From positions 1,364,001-1,428,000 of the forward strand of contig CP030885.1 in assembly GCA_006969625.1 (NCBI GenBank): 64,000 nucleotides of DNA. The letters are read 5' to 3'. Below, one piece after another: positions 33,170 to 41,688 of the stretch. Position 1 is the stretch's first letter, and each line of letters starts with the position of its first letter. Source of the DNA: Rhodospirillaceae bacterium. Lineage in GTDB: Bacteria; Pseudomonadota; Alphaproteobacteria; Kiloniellales; DSM-21159. The notes under the pieces were generated by a model, which saw only the letters and a program-made list of their open reading frames with translations, made no database searches and was not told where the DNA came from. The position numbers were made by a program, and so were the translations under genes.

Positions 33170-33967
33170 GGCGTCCGGCCGCAGCGGCATCCGCCCCTTG
33201 GCCGCCGAGACCAGCCGCTTGACCGCCGCCGCGTACAGCTCGGGCCGCTGCCGCAGCGCAGTGCGATAGGCCGCCTGGGCCGCGTCCAAGTCCCCGCGTT
33301 CCTGCCGGCACTGCGCCAGCTCCAGCAGCGCTTCGGGCTGGTCTCCGGCCCGCTCCAGATGTGCCGTAGCCTCGACCCAGCGGCCCAGCGCCTTGGCCGC
33401 CAGGCCGGCGGTCCGTCGGACGTGTTCGCTGTCCTCAATCTGCAGGGCCACCTCGGCGGCCTCCAGGGCTTCGGCCGGTCGGCCGGCGTCGAGCAGCGCG
33501 CCGGCGAGGGCGGTGCGGGCCTTGGGGTAACCAGGTTCGGCGGCACAGGCGCGCGCCAAGGCGTCCGCCGCCTCGGCCGACCGCTCGAGCCGGCGCAGCA
33601 GGACGCCGAGATTGTAGTGCGCCTGGGCGAAGCCGGGCGCCAGCGCGCAGGCGCGGGTCAGGCTGGCGACCGCCGCCTCGGTCTCGCCGGCCGCATCCTC
33701 GGCGATGCCCAGGTTCGTGAGCAAGGCGGGGTCGTCGGTCCGCAGCTTCGCCGCCCGGCGCAGGCGGCGCACGGCCTCGGCCGGCGCCCCGCGTTGCAGC
33801 GCCAGCAGCCCGGCCAAGGCAAGGGCCTCGGCATCCTTCGGCTTGCGCTGCAGGTGCCGGGTCAGCGCCCGCTCGGCCGCCGCCGCGTCGCCTGCGGCCA
33901 GCGCGGCCCGGGCCTTGGCGAGCGGGGAGTGGGCAGGGCCGGCAGTGCGAGCGGTCATGGCGGCCAT
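33140..33967 (-). CDS. Tetratricopeptide-repeat protein
   Basis: A 275-residue protein made of about six TPR units, for example ALAAGDAAAAERALTRHLQRKPKDAEALALAGLLAL, AVRRLRRAAKLRTDDPALLTNLGIAED and ALAPGFAQAHYNLGVLLRRLERSAEAADAL, cited here as successive helix pairs. There is no signal peptide. TPR solenoids mediate protein contacts; the partner is unknown. The 3' end overlaps the convergent hypothetical gene by 30 bp, and the DUF1491 gene lies upstream in the same direction. Confidence 0.8.
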   Translation of the reverse strand: MAAMTARTAGPAHSPLAKARAALAAGDAAAAERALTRHLQRKPKDAEALALAGLLALQRGAPAEAVRRLRRAAKLRTDDPALLTNLGIAEDAAGETEAAVASLTRACALAPGFAQAHYNLGVLLRRLERSAEAADALARACAAEPGYPKARTALAGALLDAGRPAEALEAAEVALQIEDSEHVRRTAGLAAKALGRWVEATAHLERAGDQPEALLELAQCRQERGDLDAAQAAYRTALRQRPELYAAAVKRLVSAAKGRMPLRPDALRLWLLGED

Positions 33968-33991
33968 GAAAGGGATCGGGCCGCCGCCTGT

Positions 33992-34342
33992 CTAGCCTTC
34001 CGGAGTCCCGAAAGGGTTCGCGCCGTCGCGCGCCTCGACCTCGATCACCCAGAGGTCGGGGTCGCGCGCGGTGGTGCGTTCGATGTAGGCGTCCGCCTCG
34101 GCCTCCGGGATCGGCGCCTCGCCCTTGGCCGGCATCCAGCCGAGAGTGCCGTCGAGGTCGCGCTGCTGCGCCAGCACCTTGGCGGTTCCGTCGAGCAGCG
34201 TTAGCTTGAGCAGCACCAGGCCGCCCATGCGCTCGCCCTTGCGCAGTACGTAGGCCGGCTGGCCGGCGTCGTTGCAGCGCCGCACCTCGGCCATCACCCA
34301 CAGATGGGTGGGGACGCGGCTGTCGAATCGGCTCATCCTCAC
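33992..34342 (-). CDS. DUF1491 family protein
   Basis: A protein of 116 residues from a GTG at 34342 that overlaps the upstream stop, or 114 from the ATG at 34336. The pattern RVPTHLWVMAEVRRCNDAG, AYVLRKGERMGGLVLLKL, RDLDGTLGWMPA and a final ERTTARDPDLWVIEVEAR is typical of DUF1491, a small family nearly confined to alphaproteobacteria and of unknown role. The overlap suggests translational coupling with the membrane protein encoded at 34339-35682. Confidence 0.75.
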   Translation of the reverse strand: MRMSRFDSRVPTHLWVMAEVRRCNDAGQPAYVLRKGERMGGLVLLKLTLLDGTAKVLAQQRDLDGTLGWMPAKGEAPIPEAEADAYIERTTARDPDLWVIEVEARDGANPFGTPEG

Positions 34343-35682
34343 AGCGCCCCGAACAGCAGGCCGACGATGGCGACAGCGGCGATCACGCCGGCCAGGTCGG
34401 CCGAAAGCCCGGCAGCGAGCGCATGGCGGATGCGGCGGACCTGGATCGCGCCGAAGTAGACGGCCAGCACGTAGAAGGTGGTCTCGGTCGAGCCCTGCAG
34501 GGTCGAGACCAGCATGCCGACGTAGGTGTCCGGCCCGGTCGCCGGGTCCTGCATGATCGAGGTCATCACCCCGTAGGCGCCGGAGCCGGACAGCGGCCGC
34601 AGCAGCGCCATGGGCACCGCCTCCGCCGGCAGGCCGAGCGGGTCGGTCACCACGGCGAGCGCCGAGACCAGCGCCTCCAGTGCGCCGCTGGCGCGGAACA
34701 TGGCGACGGCGACCAGGATCGCCACCAGGTAGGGGATGATGCGCAGGGCGACCTGGAAGCCGTCCTTGGCGCCCTCGACGAAGGCCTCGTAGACGCGCAC
34801 CCGCTTGGCCATGCCGAAGCCGAGCAGCCCGACCATGATCAGCGGCACGATCCAGGGCGAGATCTCGCGCCCGTAGAGCACCGTCAGCGGCACCAGCGCC
34901 GCGATCGTCCCGAGCACCAGCAGGGAGACGTAGAGCGGATAGGTCGCGTCCGCGCCGTCCGGCGCCTCGGCGCCCGGCGCCTCGATGCCCGCCGGCGGGC
35001 CCCCAGGCGCGAGTGTGTCGGGCAGCGGTGTGTCGGCCGGGTCGTCCGGCTGCGGCGGCGTGGCCGGCGTCGCCGGGAAGAAGCGCTGCAGACTCTTGGC
35101 CGCCAGGATGGCGACGGTGGTCGAGGCGATGGTGGCGACCAGGGTGGTGGGCACGATGGCCGCCGGCTCGAGCGAGCCGAGCGAGGCGCGCAGAGCGATC
35201 ACGCCGGTCGGCAGCAGCGTCACCGCGGAGGTGTTGATCGCCAGGAACAGCACCATGGCGTTGGTCGCCGTGCCCTTGTGCGGGTTGAGCGTGTCGAGCG
35301 CCTGCATGGCGCGGATGCCGAAGGGGGTGGCGGCGTTGCCGAGGCCCAGCACGTTGGCCGAGATGTTGAGGATCATCGCCCCCATCGCCGGGTGGTTGGC
35401 CGGAACCTCCGGGAACAGGCGTGTCATCAGCGGGCGCACCGTCTTGGCGATGATCACCAGCAGGCCGCCCTGCTCGGCCACCTTCATCAGGCCGAGGAAC
35501 AGCGCCATCACGCCGACCAGCCCGATCGCCAGCTCGACCGCCGCCCGCGCGGCGCCGATCATCTCGTCGGTCAGCAGCGCCATCGGCGCCACCTCGTCGA
35601 GCCCGCCGGGATCCCAGAGGATCTGCCGTGCGGCGGCGACCAGGAAGGCGACGAAGACCAGCAGGAAGAAGACGAGGTTCAC
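34339..35682 (-). CDS. Nucleoside-recognition-domain membrane protein (SpmA-SpmB fusion type)
   Basis: A 447-residue polytopic membrane protein starting at the GTG at 35682. The N-terminal half resembles SpmA (ILNISANVLGLGNAATPFGIRAMQAL, NAMVLFLAINTSAVTLLPTGVIALRA). A Pro/Ala-rich linker (~215-260) joins it to an SpmB-like C-terminal half (FVEGAKDGFQVALRIIPYLVAILVAVAMFRASGAL, GVMTSIMQDPATGPDTYVGML). These are separate spore-maturation proteins in Bacillus but a fused form is common in non-sporulating bacteria. The transported or sensed molecule is unknown; the Gate/nucleoside-recognition domain name is historical. Confidence 0.8.
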   Translation of the reverse strand: MNLVFFLLVFVAFLVAAARQILWDPGGLDEVAPMALLTDEMIGAARAAVELAIGLVGVMALFLGLMKVAEQGGLLVIIAKTVRPLMTRLFPEVPANHPAMGAMILNISANVLGLGNAATPFGIRAMQALDTLNPHKGTATNAMVLFLAINTSAVTLLPTGVIALRASLGSLEPAAIVPTTLVATIASTTVAILAAKSLQRFFPATPATPPQPDDPADTPLPDTLAPGGPPAGIEAPGAEAPDGADATYPLYVSLLVLGTIAALVPLTVLYGREISPWIVPLIMVGLLGFGMAKRVRVYEAFVEGAKDGFQVALRIIPYLVAILVAVAMFRASGALEALVSALAVVTDPLGLPAEAVPMALLRPLSGSGAYGVMTSIMQDPATGPDTYVGMLVSTLQGSTETTFYVLAVYFGAIQVRRIRHALAAGLSADLAGVIAAVAIVGLLFGAL

Positions 35683-35858
35683 GGCGCGGCTCCCGGACTG
35701 CGGCGGTGCGGGCCCCGTCGGCCGACGACTCGGACGGCGCCCGCCTTCATGCTGTCGAAGCTGCAGCGCGCGGGGAAGTCCCGCGGTCGCGGTGCAGACG
35801 AGGCATCGAGGGTCTGCGCATCCGGCGAAATCCGTTTGCCGACGCGGGGGCGGTGGGT

Positions 35859-36299
35859 ATGATCCGCCCCGCCATGCCCCGTGCCTTCCACGTCTACGCC
35901 ATCTGCGCGTTCGCTTTGGCGACGCTCTCCCTCGCCGGCTGCTCCTACTTGCCCTACACGACCACGCCGCCGAAGGACCTCGCTGAGCAGGTGCGCCAGA
36001 TCTACCTGGATCAGAAGCTGCGCGAGGGGCCGGCCTCGCTGCTGCAGCAGCCGCGGATCGTGTCGTTGTGCTACGGTCCGGCCGTCGACGATCTGCCGGA
36101 GCTCTACGACACCATTCTGCTGAGCTGCGGGGGCGATTATCAGCGCATCATCTACTATGGGCGCGACACACTGGCGACCACCTGCGCGCTGGGCCAGCCC
36201 TATCGCCACACCTTCCTGTGCTACGACGCCCAGGCGCGCACGGTCTTGCCGCCGATCCCCGACGCCGGGCGCGAGATTCTGCCGGGGCCGGGGCGGTAG
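35859..36299 (+). CDS. Putative lipoprotein
   Basis: A 146-residue protein. The ATG at 35859 has a GGGGGCGGTGGG site just upstream; a second ATG at 35874 is also possible. The signal sequence ends in the lipobox LAGC (residues ~28-31), so the mature protein should be lipid-anchored. The rest contains PKDLAEQVRQIYLDQKLREG, SLCYGPAVDDLPELYDTILLSC and four further cysteines besides the lipobox. I recognise no domain. It is flanked by convergent queG. Confidence 0.65.
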   Translation: MIRPAMPRAFHVYAICAFALATLSLAGCSYLPYTTTPPKDLAEQVRQIYLDQKLREGPASLLQQPRIVSLCYGPAVDDLPELYDTILLSCGGDYQRIIYYGRDTLATTCALGQPYRHTFLCYDAQARTVLPPIPDAGREILPGPGR

Positions 36300-36315
36300 C
36301 GGCGCCGGCTGGCGC

Positions 36316-37422
36316 CTATTTCGCCCACTCCGCGGCGACCTCCGCATCCGGCTCGTCGGCGGCACGCTGCGCGCGCTCGGCAAGGAAGGCGGTAGGGTCG
36401 AGCCGGCGCAGCGCCCAGATCGCCATGGCGCGCACCAGGGGCGAGGCGTCGTCGAGGTGCCGGCGGGCCGGCCCCGCGAGCTCCGGCCGCCCGGAGTTGC
36501 CGAGCGCGATCAGAACGTTGCGCACGAAGCGGTCGCGCCCGATGCGCTTGATCGGGCTGCCGGCGAAGACCTGTCGGAAGCCGGCGTCGTCCAAGCCGGC
36601 GAGGTCCGCCAAGCGCGGCGCCGTGAGTTCGGCGCGCGGCAGGAAGTCGGCTTCCCGGGTGACCTGCGCGAACTTGTTCCAGGGGCAGACGGCCAGGCAA
36701 TCGTCGCAGCCGTAGATGCGGTTGCCCATGGCGGCGCGAAACTCGGCCGGGATGTGCCCCTTGTGCTCGATCGTCAGGTAGGAGATGCAGCGTCGGGCGT
36801 CGAGCTGATAGGGGGCCGGGAAGGCGTCGGTCGGGCAGGCGTCGAGGCAGGCGCGGCAGGAGCCGCAATGGTCGGTCTCCGGCGCATCGGGCGCCAGCGC
36901 CAGGTCGGTGAAGACGCTGCCGAGGAACAGCCAGTTGCCCAGATCGCGCGACAGCAGGTTGGTGTGCTTGCCCTGCCAGCCCAGCCCGGCCGCCTGGGCC
37001 AGCGGCTTCTCCATCACCGGCGCGGTGTCGACGAAGACCTTGACCTGGCAGCCGTAGGCCTCGACCAGCCAGCGCGCGAGATGCTTCAGGCGCTTCTTGA
37101 CCGTGTCGTGGTAGTCGCGGTTGCGGGCATAGACGGACACCGTCGCGCGCTCCCGCCGTGTCAGCAGGGCGAGCGGGTCGTACGGCGGCCCGTAGTTCAG
37201 GGCCAGCACGATGACGCTGCGCGCTTCGGGCCAGAGCACCTGCGGGTCGCCGCGCCGCGCTGCGGTGTCCGCCATCCAGCCCATGTCGCCGTGCCGTCCA
37301 GCCGCCAGGAAGTCGGCCAGGGCGCGCTTGGCGTCCTCCGAGGTCTCGGCCGCCGCGAAACCGACGGCATCGAAGCCGATCTCCAGCGCCCGGGCGCGGA
37401 TCGCCGGCTTGGCGTCGCTCAC
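36316..37422 (-). CDS. queG: Epoxyqueuosine reductase
   Basis: A 368-residue cobalamin- and iron-sulfur-dependent enzyme that reduces epoxyqueuosine to queuosine in tRNA. I place the start at the GTG at 37422, which overlaps the tgt stop; the longer frame adds 14 unrelated residues. Two ferredoxin-type clusters are visible: [12 protein letters not shown] and, later, [13 protein letters not shown], giving eight cysteines for two [4Fe-4S] centres. The catalytic region [20 protein letters not shown] includes the conserved Asp. The C-terminus has HEAT-like helices ([23 protein letters not shown]). It is the last gene of the queA-tgt-queG operon. Confidence 0.95.
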   Translation of the reverse strand: MSDAKPAIRARALEIGFDAVGFAAAETSEDAKRALADFLAAGRHGDMGWMADTAARRGDPQVLWPEARSVIVLALNYGPPYDPLALLTRRERATVSVYARNRDYHDTVKKRLKHLARWLVEAYGCQVKVFVDTAPVMEKPLAQAAGLGWQGKHTNLLSRDLGNWLFLGSVFTDLALAPDAPETDHCGSCRACLDACPTDAFPAPYQLDARRCISYLTIEHKGHIPAEFRAAMGNRIYGCDDCLAVCPWNKFAQVTREADFLPRAELTAPRLADLAGLDDAGFRQVFAGSPIKRIGRDRFVRNVLIALGNSGRPELAGPARRHLDDASPLVRAMAIWALRRLDPTAFLAERAQRAADEPDAEVAAEWAK

Positions 37423-38549
37423 AGCGGCGGCAGATCGCCCTTGGCCTGCTCGGCGTGGAAGCACGCCACGTACTCCTCCAGCCGGCCCGCCTCAATGGCC
37501 TGGCGCAGCTCGGCCGTCAGTCGCTGGTAGTGAGCCAGATTGTGCAGCGTCAACAGGATCGGCCCAAGCATCTCGTCGCTGCGGAACAGGTGGTGCAGGT
37601 AGCCGCGCGCGAAGCCGCCGGCGCAGACCGGGCACGGGCAGCCTTCGTCCAGCGGACGCGGGTCCTCGCGGTGGCGGGCGTTCTTGATCACCACCTTGCC
37701 GCGCCGCACGAAGGCCAGGCCGGTGCGCCCGCAGCGAGTGGGCAGCACGCAGTCGAACATGTCGATGCCGCGGCGCACTGCCTCGACGATGTCGCCCGGC
37801 TTGCCGACGCCCATTAGGTAGCGCGGCTTGTCGGCGGGAAGCCGCGGCACAGTCTCGTCGAGGATTCTCAGCATCGCCTCCCGCGGCTCGCCGACCGCCA
37901 GGCCGCCCACCGCATAGCCGTCGAAGCCGATCTCGACCAGGGCCGCGGCCGAGCGCGCGCGCAGCTCCGGGTAGACGCTGCCCTGGACGATGCCGAACAG
38001 GCCGTAGCCGGGGCGCACCCGGAAGGCCTCGCGGCAGCGCGCCGCCCAGCGCATGGACAGCTCCATCGACTGCGCCGCCTCGGCCTCGGTCGCCGGCCAG
38101 GGCGTACACTCGTCCAGCACCATGGTGACGGTCGCATCCAGCAGGTCCTGGATCTGCACCGCCCGCTCCGGGGTCAGCCGGTGCTCGCTGCCGTCGACGT
38201 GCGACTTGAAGGTCACGCCGCCCTCGTCGAGCTTGCGGAGCTGCGCGAGCGACATGACCTGGAAGCCGCCGGAGTCGGTCAGGATCGGGCCGGGCCACCG
38301 CATGAAGCGGTGCAGGCCGCCGAGCTTGTCGATCGTCTCGGCCGTCGGCCGCAGCATCAGGTGATAGGTGTTGGACAGCACCATCTGCGCGCCCGTCTGT
38401 GCCACCTGGCTCGGCTGGATGCCCTTCACCGTAGCGGCCGTGCCGACCGGCATGAAGGCCGGCGTGTCGACCGGCCCGTGCGCCGTCTGGAGCCTGCCGC
38501 GCCGGGCTGCTCCGTCCCGGGCCGTCACCTGGAAGCCGAAATGCCTCAT
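37419..38549 (-). CDS. tgt: tRNA-guanine transglycosylase
   Basis: A 376-residue enzyme that replaces guanine-34 with preQ1 in the anticodons of tRNAs for Asp, Asn, His and Tyr. Landmarks are [25 protein letters not shown] (substrate-binding Asp), GGLAVGEP, the nucleophile region [14 protein letters not shown], and the zinc site [17 protein letters not shown]. It overlaps queA upstream and queG downstream by 4 bp each, so the three queuosine genes are translationally coupled. Confidence 0.96.
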   Translation of the reverse strand: MRHFGFQVTARDGAARRGRLQTAHGPVDTPAFMPVGTAATVKGIQPSQVAQTGAQMVLSNTYHLMLRPTAETIDKLGGLHRFMRWPGPILTDSGGFQVMSLAQLRKLDEGGVTFKSHVDGSEHRLTPERAVQIQDLLDATVTMVLDECTPWPATEAEAAQSMELSMRWAARCREAFRVRPGYGLFGIVQGSVYPELRARSAAALVEIGFDGYAVGGLAVGEPREAMLRILDETVPRLPADKPRYLMGVGKPGDIVEAVRRGIDMFDCVLPTRCGRTGLAFVRRGKVVIKNARHREDPRPLDEGCPCPVCAGGFARGYLHHLFRSDEMLGPILLTLHNLAHYQRLTAELRQAIEAGRLEEYVACFHAEQAKGDLPPL

Positions 38550-39610
38550 GCCCGCTCCAGCAGCGAGGAGTCGCCGTAGGAGTAGAAGCGGTAGCCCGCG
38601 GCGATCGCATGGTCATAGGCGGCACGCATGCGCTCGACGCCGGCAAAGGCACCGACCAGCATGAAGAGGGTGGACTTCGGCAGGTGGAAGTTGGTCATCA
38701 GGCGGTCGACCGACTTGAAGCGGTAACCGGGCAGGATGAACAGGTCGGTCTCGCCGGCGAAGGCGCGCAAGGTGCCGTCCTCGGCCGCCACGTGTTCGAG
38801 CAGGCGCAGCACCGTGGTGCCGACCGAGACCACCTTGCCGCCGGCGGCCCGGGCCGCGTTGATCGCCGCCGCCGCCTCGCCCGAGATCTCGCCGACCTCG
38901 GCGTGCATGCGGTGCTCTTCGACCTGCTGCGTCTTGACCGGCAGGAAGGTGCCGGCGCCGACGTGCAGGGTCAGGGTGGCGCGGCGGATGCCGCGCGCGT
39001 CCAGCGCGGCGAGGAGCTCCGGCGTGAAATGAAGGCCGGCGGTGGGCGCGGCGACGGCGCCCTCCTTGGCGGCGTAGACGGTCTGATAATCCTCGCGGTC
39101 GCGGGCGTCGGCGGCGCTGTCGCCCGCGCTGGCCGGATCGTGGCCGCGCTTGATGTAGGGGGGCAGAGGCATGATGCCGTGGGCGTGCAGCGCCGCCAGC
39201 AGGTCGGCGTCGGCGCGGTCGAAGCTCAGCAGCACCTCGCCGCCCGCGCCCTTCGCCGTCACCTCGGCGGCGAAGCCCGTGGCGGCGTCCGGCGCGAAGT
39301 CGATACGGTCGCCCGGCTGCAGCTTCTTGGCCGGCTTGGCGAAGGCGTACCAGCGGTCGGCCGCGTCGCGCTTGTGCAGCGTCACTTCGACCTTGCCGGC
39401 GCCCTTGCGGCCGAGCAGCCGCGCGGGAATCACACGCGTGTCGTTGAAGACCAGGATGTCGCCGGGGTCCAGCAGCTTCGGCAGGTCGCGCACGCTTTGG
39501 TCGGCCAAGCGCGGCCCCACGTGCAGCAGGCGCGCGGAATCGCGCGGCACGGCCGGTCGCTGCGCGATCAGCTCGGGCGGCAGGTGGAAGTCGAAGCGGT
39601 CGATGTCCAT
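38546..39610 (-). CDS. queA: S-adenosylmethionine:tRNA ribosyltransferase-isomerase
   Basis: A 354-residue enzyme that transfers the ribosyl part of SAM to preQ1 in tRNA to form epoxyqueuosine. Diagnostic stretches are [14 protein letters not shown] at the start, [45 protein letters not shown], and [19 protein letters not shown] with the final [12 protein letters not shown]. The ATG at 39610 is 54 bp after the XRE regulator gene, which may head the operon. Confidence 0.96.
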   Translation of the reverse strand: MDIDRFDFHLPPELIAQRPAVPRDSARLLHVGPRLADQSVRDLPKLLDPGDILVFNDTRVIPARLLGRKGAGKVEVTLHKRDAADRWYAFAKPAKKLQPGDRIDFAPDAATGFAAEVTAKGAGGEVLLSFDRADADLLAALHAHGIMPLPPYIKRGHDPASAGDSAADARDREDYQTVYAAKEGAVAAPTAGLHFTPELLAALDARGIRRATLTLHVGAGTFLPVKTQQVEEHRMHAEVGEISGEAAAAINAARAAGGKVVSVGTTVLRLLEHVAAEDGTLRAFAGETDLFILPGYRFKSVDRLMTNFHLPKSTLFMLVGAFAGVERMRAAYDHAIAAGYRFYSYGDSSLLERA

Positions 39611-39664
39611 GGTGGGGCGGACATAGCACCGAACGCCGTGCCCGCCCAGATCCCGGGCCGGATC

Positions 39665-40096
39665 CTAAGGCCCGCCGCCCGGGTGCTCGCTGAGAGACTT
39701 CACCAACTCGACGACGCGGCGGCGCACCAGGGTGTCGCTGATTTTGTGGTAGGCGCGCACCAGCAACAGCGTCTCCCGCTCGCCCATCAGGTCCGGCAGG
39801 TTGACCTCTTCGCCCATGTCGCTCGGCATCGCCGGCGCGTTGGCCTCGGCCTCCAAACCTTCGAAGAAGTACTCGACCGAGACCTGCAGCACCTGCGCCA
39901 GTTCGTAGAGCCGCGACGCGACGATGCGGTTGGTGCCCCGCTCGTACTTCTGGACCTGCTGGAAGGTAATGCCGACGGACTTCGCCAGGCGATCCTGCGT
40001 CAATCCGACGGCCACGCGGCGCTGTCGGAGCCGCTGACCGACATGCACATCGACCGGGTGCGGCGTCCCTGACGCGGTCTCGTGCGATCCCGCCAT
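39665..40096 (-). CDS. XRE-family transcriptional regulator
   Basis: A 143-residue protein from the ATG at 40096; an ATG 21 bp upstream is also possible. An HTH domain spans residues ~15-72 (VGQRLRQRRVAVGLTQDRLAKSVGITFQQVQKYERG in successive helices, then NRIVASRLYELAQVL), followed by VSVEYFFEG, a linker typical of a common alphaproteobacterial XRE group. The C-terminus is helical (LLVRAYHKISDTLVRRRVVELV). It sits directly upstream of queA on the same strand and divergent from the phosphodiesterase gene; the target is unknown. Confidence 0.85.
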   Translation of the reverse strand: MAGSHETASGTPHPVDVHVGQRLRQRRVAVGLTQDRLAKSVGITFQQVQKYERGTNRIVASRLYELAQVLQVSVEYFFEGLEAEANAPAMPSDMGEEVNLPDLMGERETLLLVRAYHKISDTLVRRRVVELVKSLSEHPGGGP

Positions 40097-40303
40097 CGCC
40101 TGAACCCCCTGCTGCAAAAGACCCGAACTTCGGGGCGCGCCGAGGCCGTCTCGGTTCTACCGAGCTTTCTCGCCTGATAGGATAGTATGCCCCGATTGGT
40201 TGAATTGTGCTTACGCCAACTTGCGGAAATCGTAAAGAAAATTTGTCGAGCACGCACGATTTCCTGGTGGAATGCGCCTCTCACGAGCAGTATTCGCAAC
40301 GAG

Positions 40304-41056
40304 ATGCCCGCATACGCTTTTCTCGATTCGCCGCGCCCTTTGGCCTTCGCCCACCGCGGCGGCGCGCTGGAGGCGCCGGAGAACACACTGGCGGCCTTTA
40401 CCCATGCGGTTGGGCTCGGCTACCGCTACCTGGAGACGGACGTCCAGGGCACGCGCGATGGCGTCGCGGTGATCTTCCATGACGACGAACTGCAGCGACT
40501 TGCTGGACGGCCGGGCCGCATCCGCGACCTGAGCTGGGCCGAAGTGAGCCGGCTTCGGGTGCGCGGCCAGGCGATTCCACGCCTCGAGGAGGTACTCGAG
40601 CGCTTTCCCGAGACCCGTCTCAACCTGGATCCGAAAAACGAAGAGGCGGTGGAGCCAATGGCCGAGACGATCCGCCGCACCGGCGCGCTCGAGCGCGTCT
40701 GCGTCGGCTCGTTTCAGAGCGCCCGGGTGCAGCGGCTGCGCCGCCTGCTCGGCGTCCGGCTGTGTTGGTCGCCGGGGCCGAGCGGCGTATTGCGGGCCTG
40801 GCTGAGCGGACGGGGTCTGCCGCTGGGCATGCCCGCATGCGGAGCGCTGCAGGTCCCGCTTCGGGTGCGGGGCATTCCTATCGTTTCGCCCGCCTTCCTG
40901 CGCGCCGCCCATGCGCGCGGCGTGCAGGTGCATGTCTGGACGGTCGATGCGCGCGCCGAGATGGAACGGTTGCTGGATTTGGGGATCGACGGGCTGATGA
41001 CCGACCGGCCCGCGCTGCTGCGCGAGGTCTTGCAGGCGCGCGGCCTCTGGTCGTAA
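40304..41056 (+). CDS. Glycerophosphodiester phosphodiesterase
   Basis: A 250-residue cytoplasmic enzyme of the GDPD (UgpQ-like) family, which hydrolyses glycerophosphodiesters to glycerol-3-phosphate and an alcohol. The active-site motif FAHRGGALEAPENTLAAF and the metal ligands in LETDVQGTRDGVAVIFHDDEL are intact, with RLNLDPKN (third ligand region) and VHVWTVDARAEMERLLDLGIDGLMTDRP near the end. No signal peptide is present. I chose the ATG at 40304 because the 39 residues upstream lack family similarity. DUF423 and TusA-like genes follow closely. Confidence 0.9.
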   Translation: MPAYAFLDSPRPLAFAHRGGALEAPENTLAAFTHAVGLGYRYLETDVQGTRDGVAVIFHDDELQRLAGRPGRIRDLSWAEVSRLRVRGQAIPRLEEVLERFPETRLNLDPKNEEAVEPMAETIRRTGALERVCVGSFQSARVQRLRRLLGVRLCWSPGPSGVLRAWLSGRGLPLGMPACGALQVPLRVRGIPIVSPAFLRAAHARGVQVHVWTVDARAEMERLLDLGIDGLMTDRPALLREVLQARGLWS

Positions 41057-41065
41057 GTCGAGACC

Positions 41066-41437
41066 ATGTCCACGTGGCTTACGATCGCTGCGCTCAGCGG
41101 CTTCCTGTCCGTCGCCATCGGTGCCTTCGGCGCGCACGGGCTGGAGGGCCGCGTGTCGCCCCAGGCGATGGAGTGGCTGGCGACCGGCCTGCGCTATCAG
41201 ATGCTGCACGTCGCCGGGCTGCTCGCCGTGGCGCTGCTGGCCGCGCGGGCGCCCGCCGTCAGCCTGACGGTGGCTGGCTGCGGCTTCCTGGCGGGAACCC
41301 TGATCTTCAGCGGACTTCTCTACGCGATGGCGCTCACGGGCCAGCGTTGGCTGGGCATGGTCGTGCCGATCGGCGGTCTGAGCTTCCTGGTCGGGTGGGC
41401 GGCGCTCGGTTGGTATGCGCTGCGCGCCCTGCGCTGA
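41066..41437 (+). CDS. DUF423 family small membrane protein
   Basis: A 123-residue protein with four hydrophobic segments. The pattern GFLSVAIGAFGAHGLEGRVSPQAMEWLATGLRYQMLHVAGLL, cited here as one continuous motif region at residues ~10-50, defines DUF423 (YwdK-like): the GAFGAHGL and YQMLHVAGL elements are diagnostic. Function is unknown. It starts 9 bp after the phosphodiesterase stop. Confidence 0.88.
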   Translation: MSTWLTIAALSGFLSVAIGAFGAHGLEGRVSPQAMEWLATGLRYQMLHVAGLLAVALLAARAPAVSLTVAGCGFLAGTLIFSGLLYAMALTGQRWLGMVVPIGGLSFLVGWAALGWYALRALR

Positions 41438-41454
41438 AGGCAAGGCGAGGAAAG

Positions 41455-41685
41455 ATGAGCGAAGATCAAATGCTGGACGCCAAGGGCCTGAAGTGCCCGC
41501 TGCCGGTGCTGCGCGCGCGCAAGGCGATGAAGCAGGTCCCGGCCGGCGGCGTCCTGCAGGTGTTGGCGACCGACCCCAGCGCGCCGGCCGACTTCGCGAG
41601 CTTCTGCGAAACCACCGGCCACGCTCTCCTGGAGAGCCGGCAGGACGGCGAGACCTACGTCATTCGCCTCCGCAAGGCGGGGTAG
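41455..41685 (+). CDS. TusA-family sulfur-carrier protein
   Basis: A 76-residue protein with the TusA/SirA fold. The signature LDAKGLKCPLPVLRARKAMKQV carries the CPxP motif, whose Cys accepts persulfide sulfur, and LATDPSAPADFASFCETTGH is the conserved second half. TusA relays sulfur for tRNA 2-thiouridine formation and other pathways; in alphaproteobacteria paralogues of uncertain role are common, so I do not give a symbol. GCGAGGAAAG precedes the ATG at 41455. It ends 3 bp from the convergent RND pump gene. Confidence 0.9.
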   Translation: MSEDQMLDAKGLKCPLPVLRARKAMKQVPAGGVLQVLATDPSAPADFASFCETTGHALLESRQDGETYVIRLRKAG

Positions 41686-41688
41686 TTG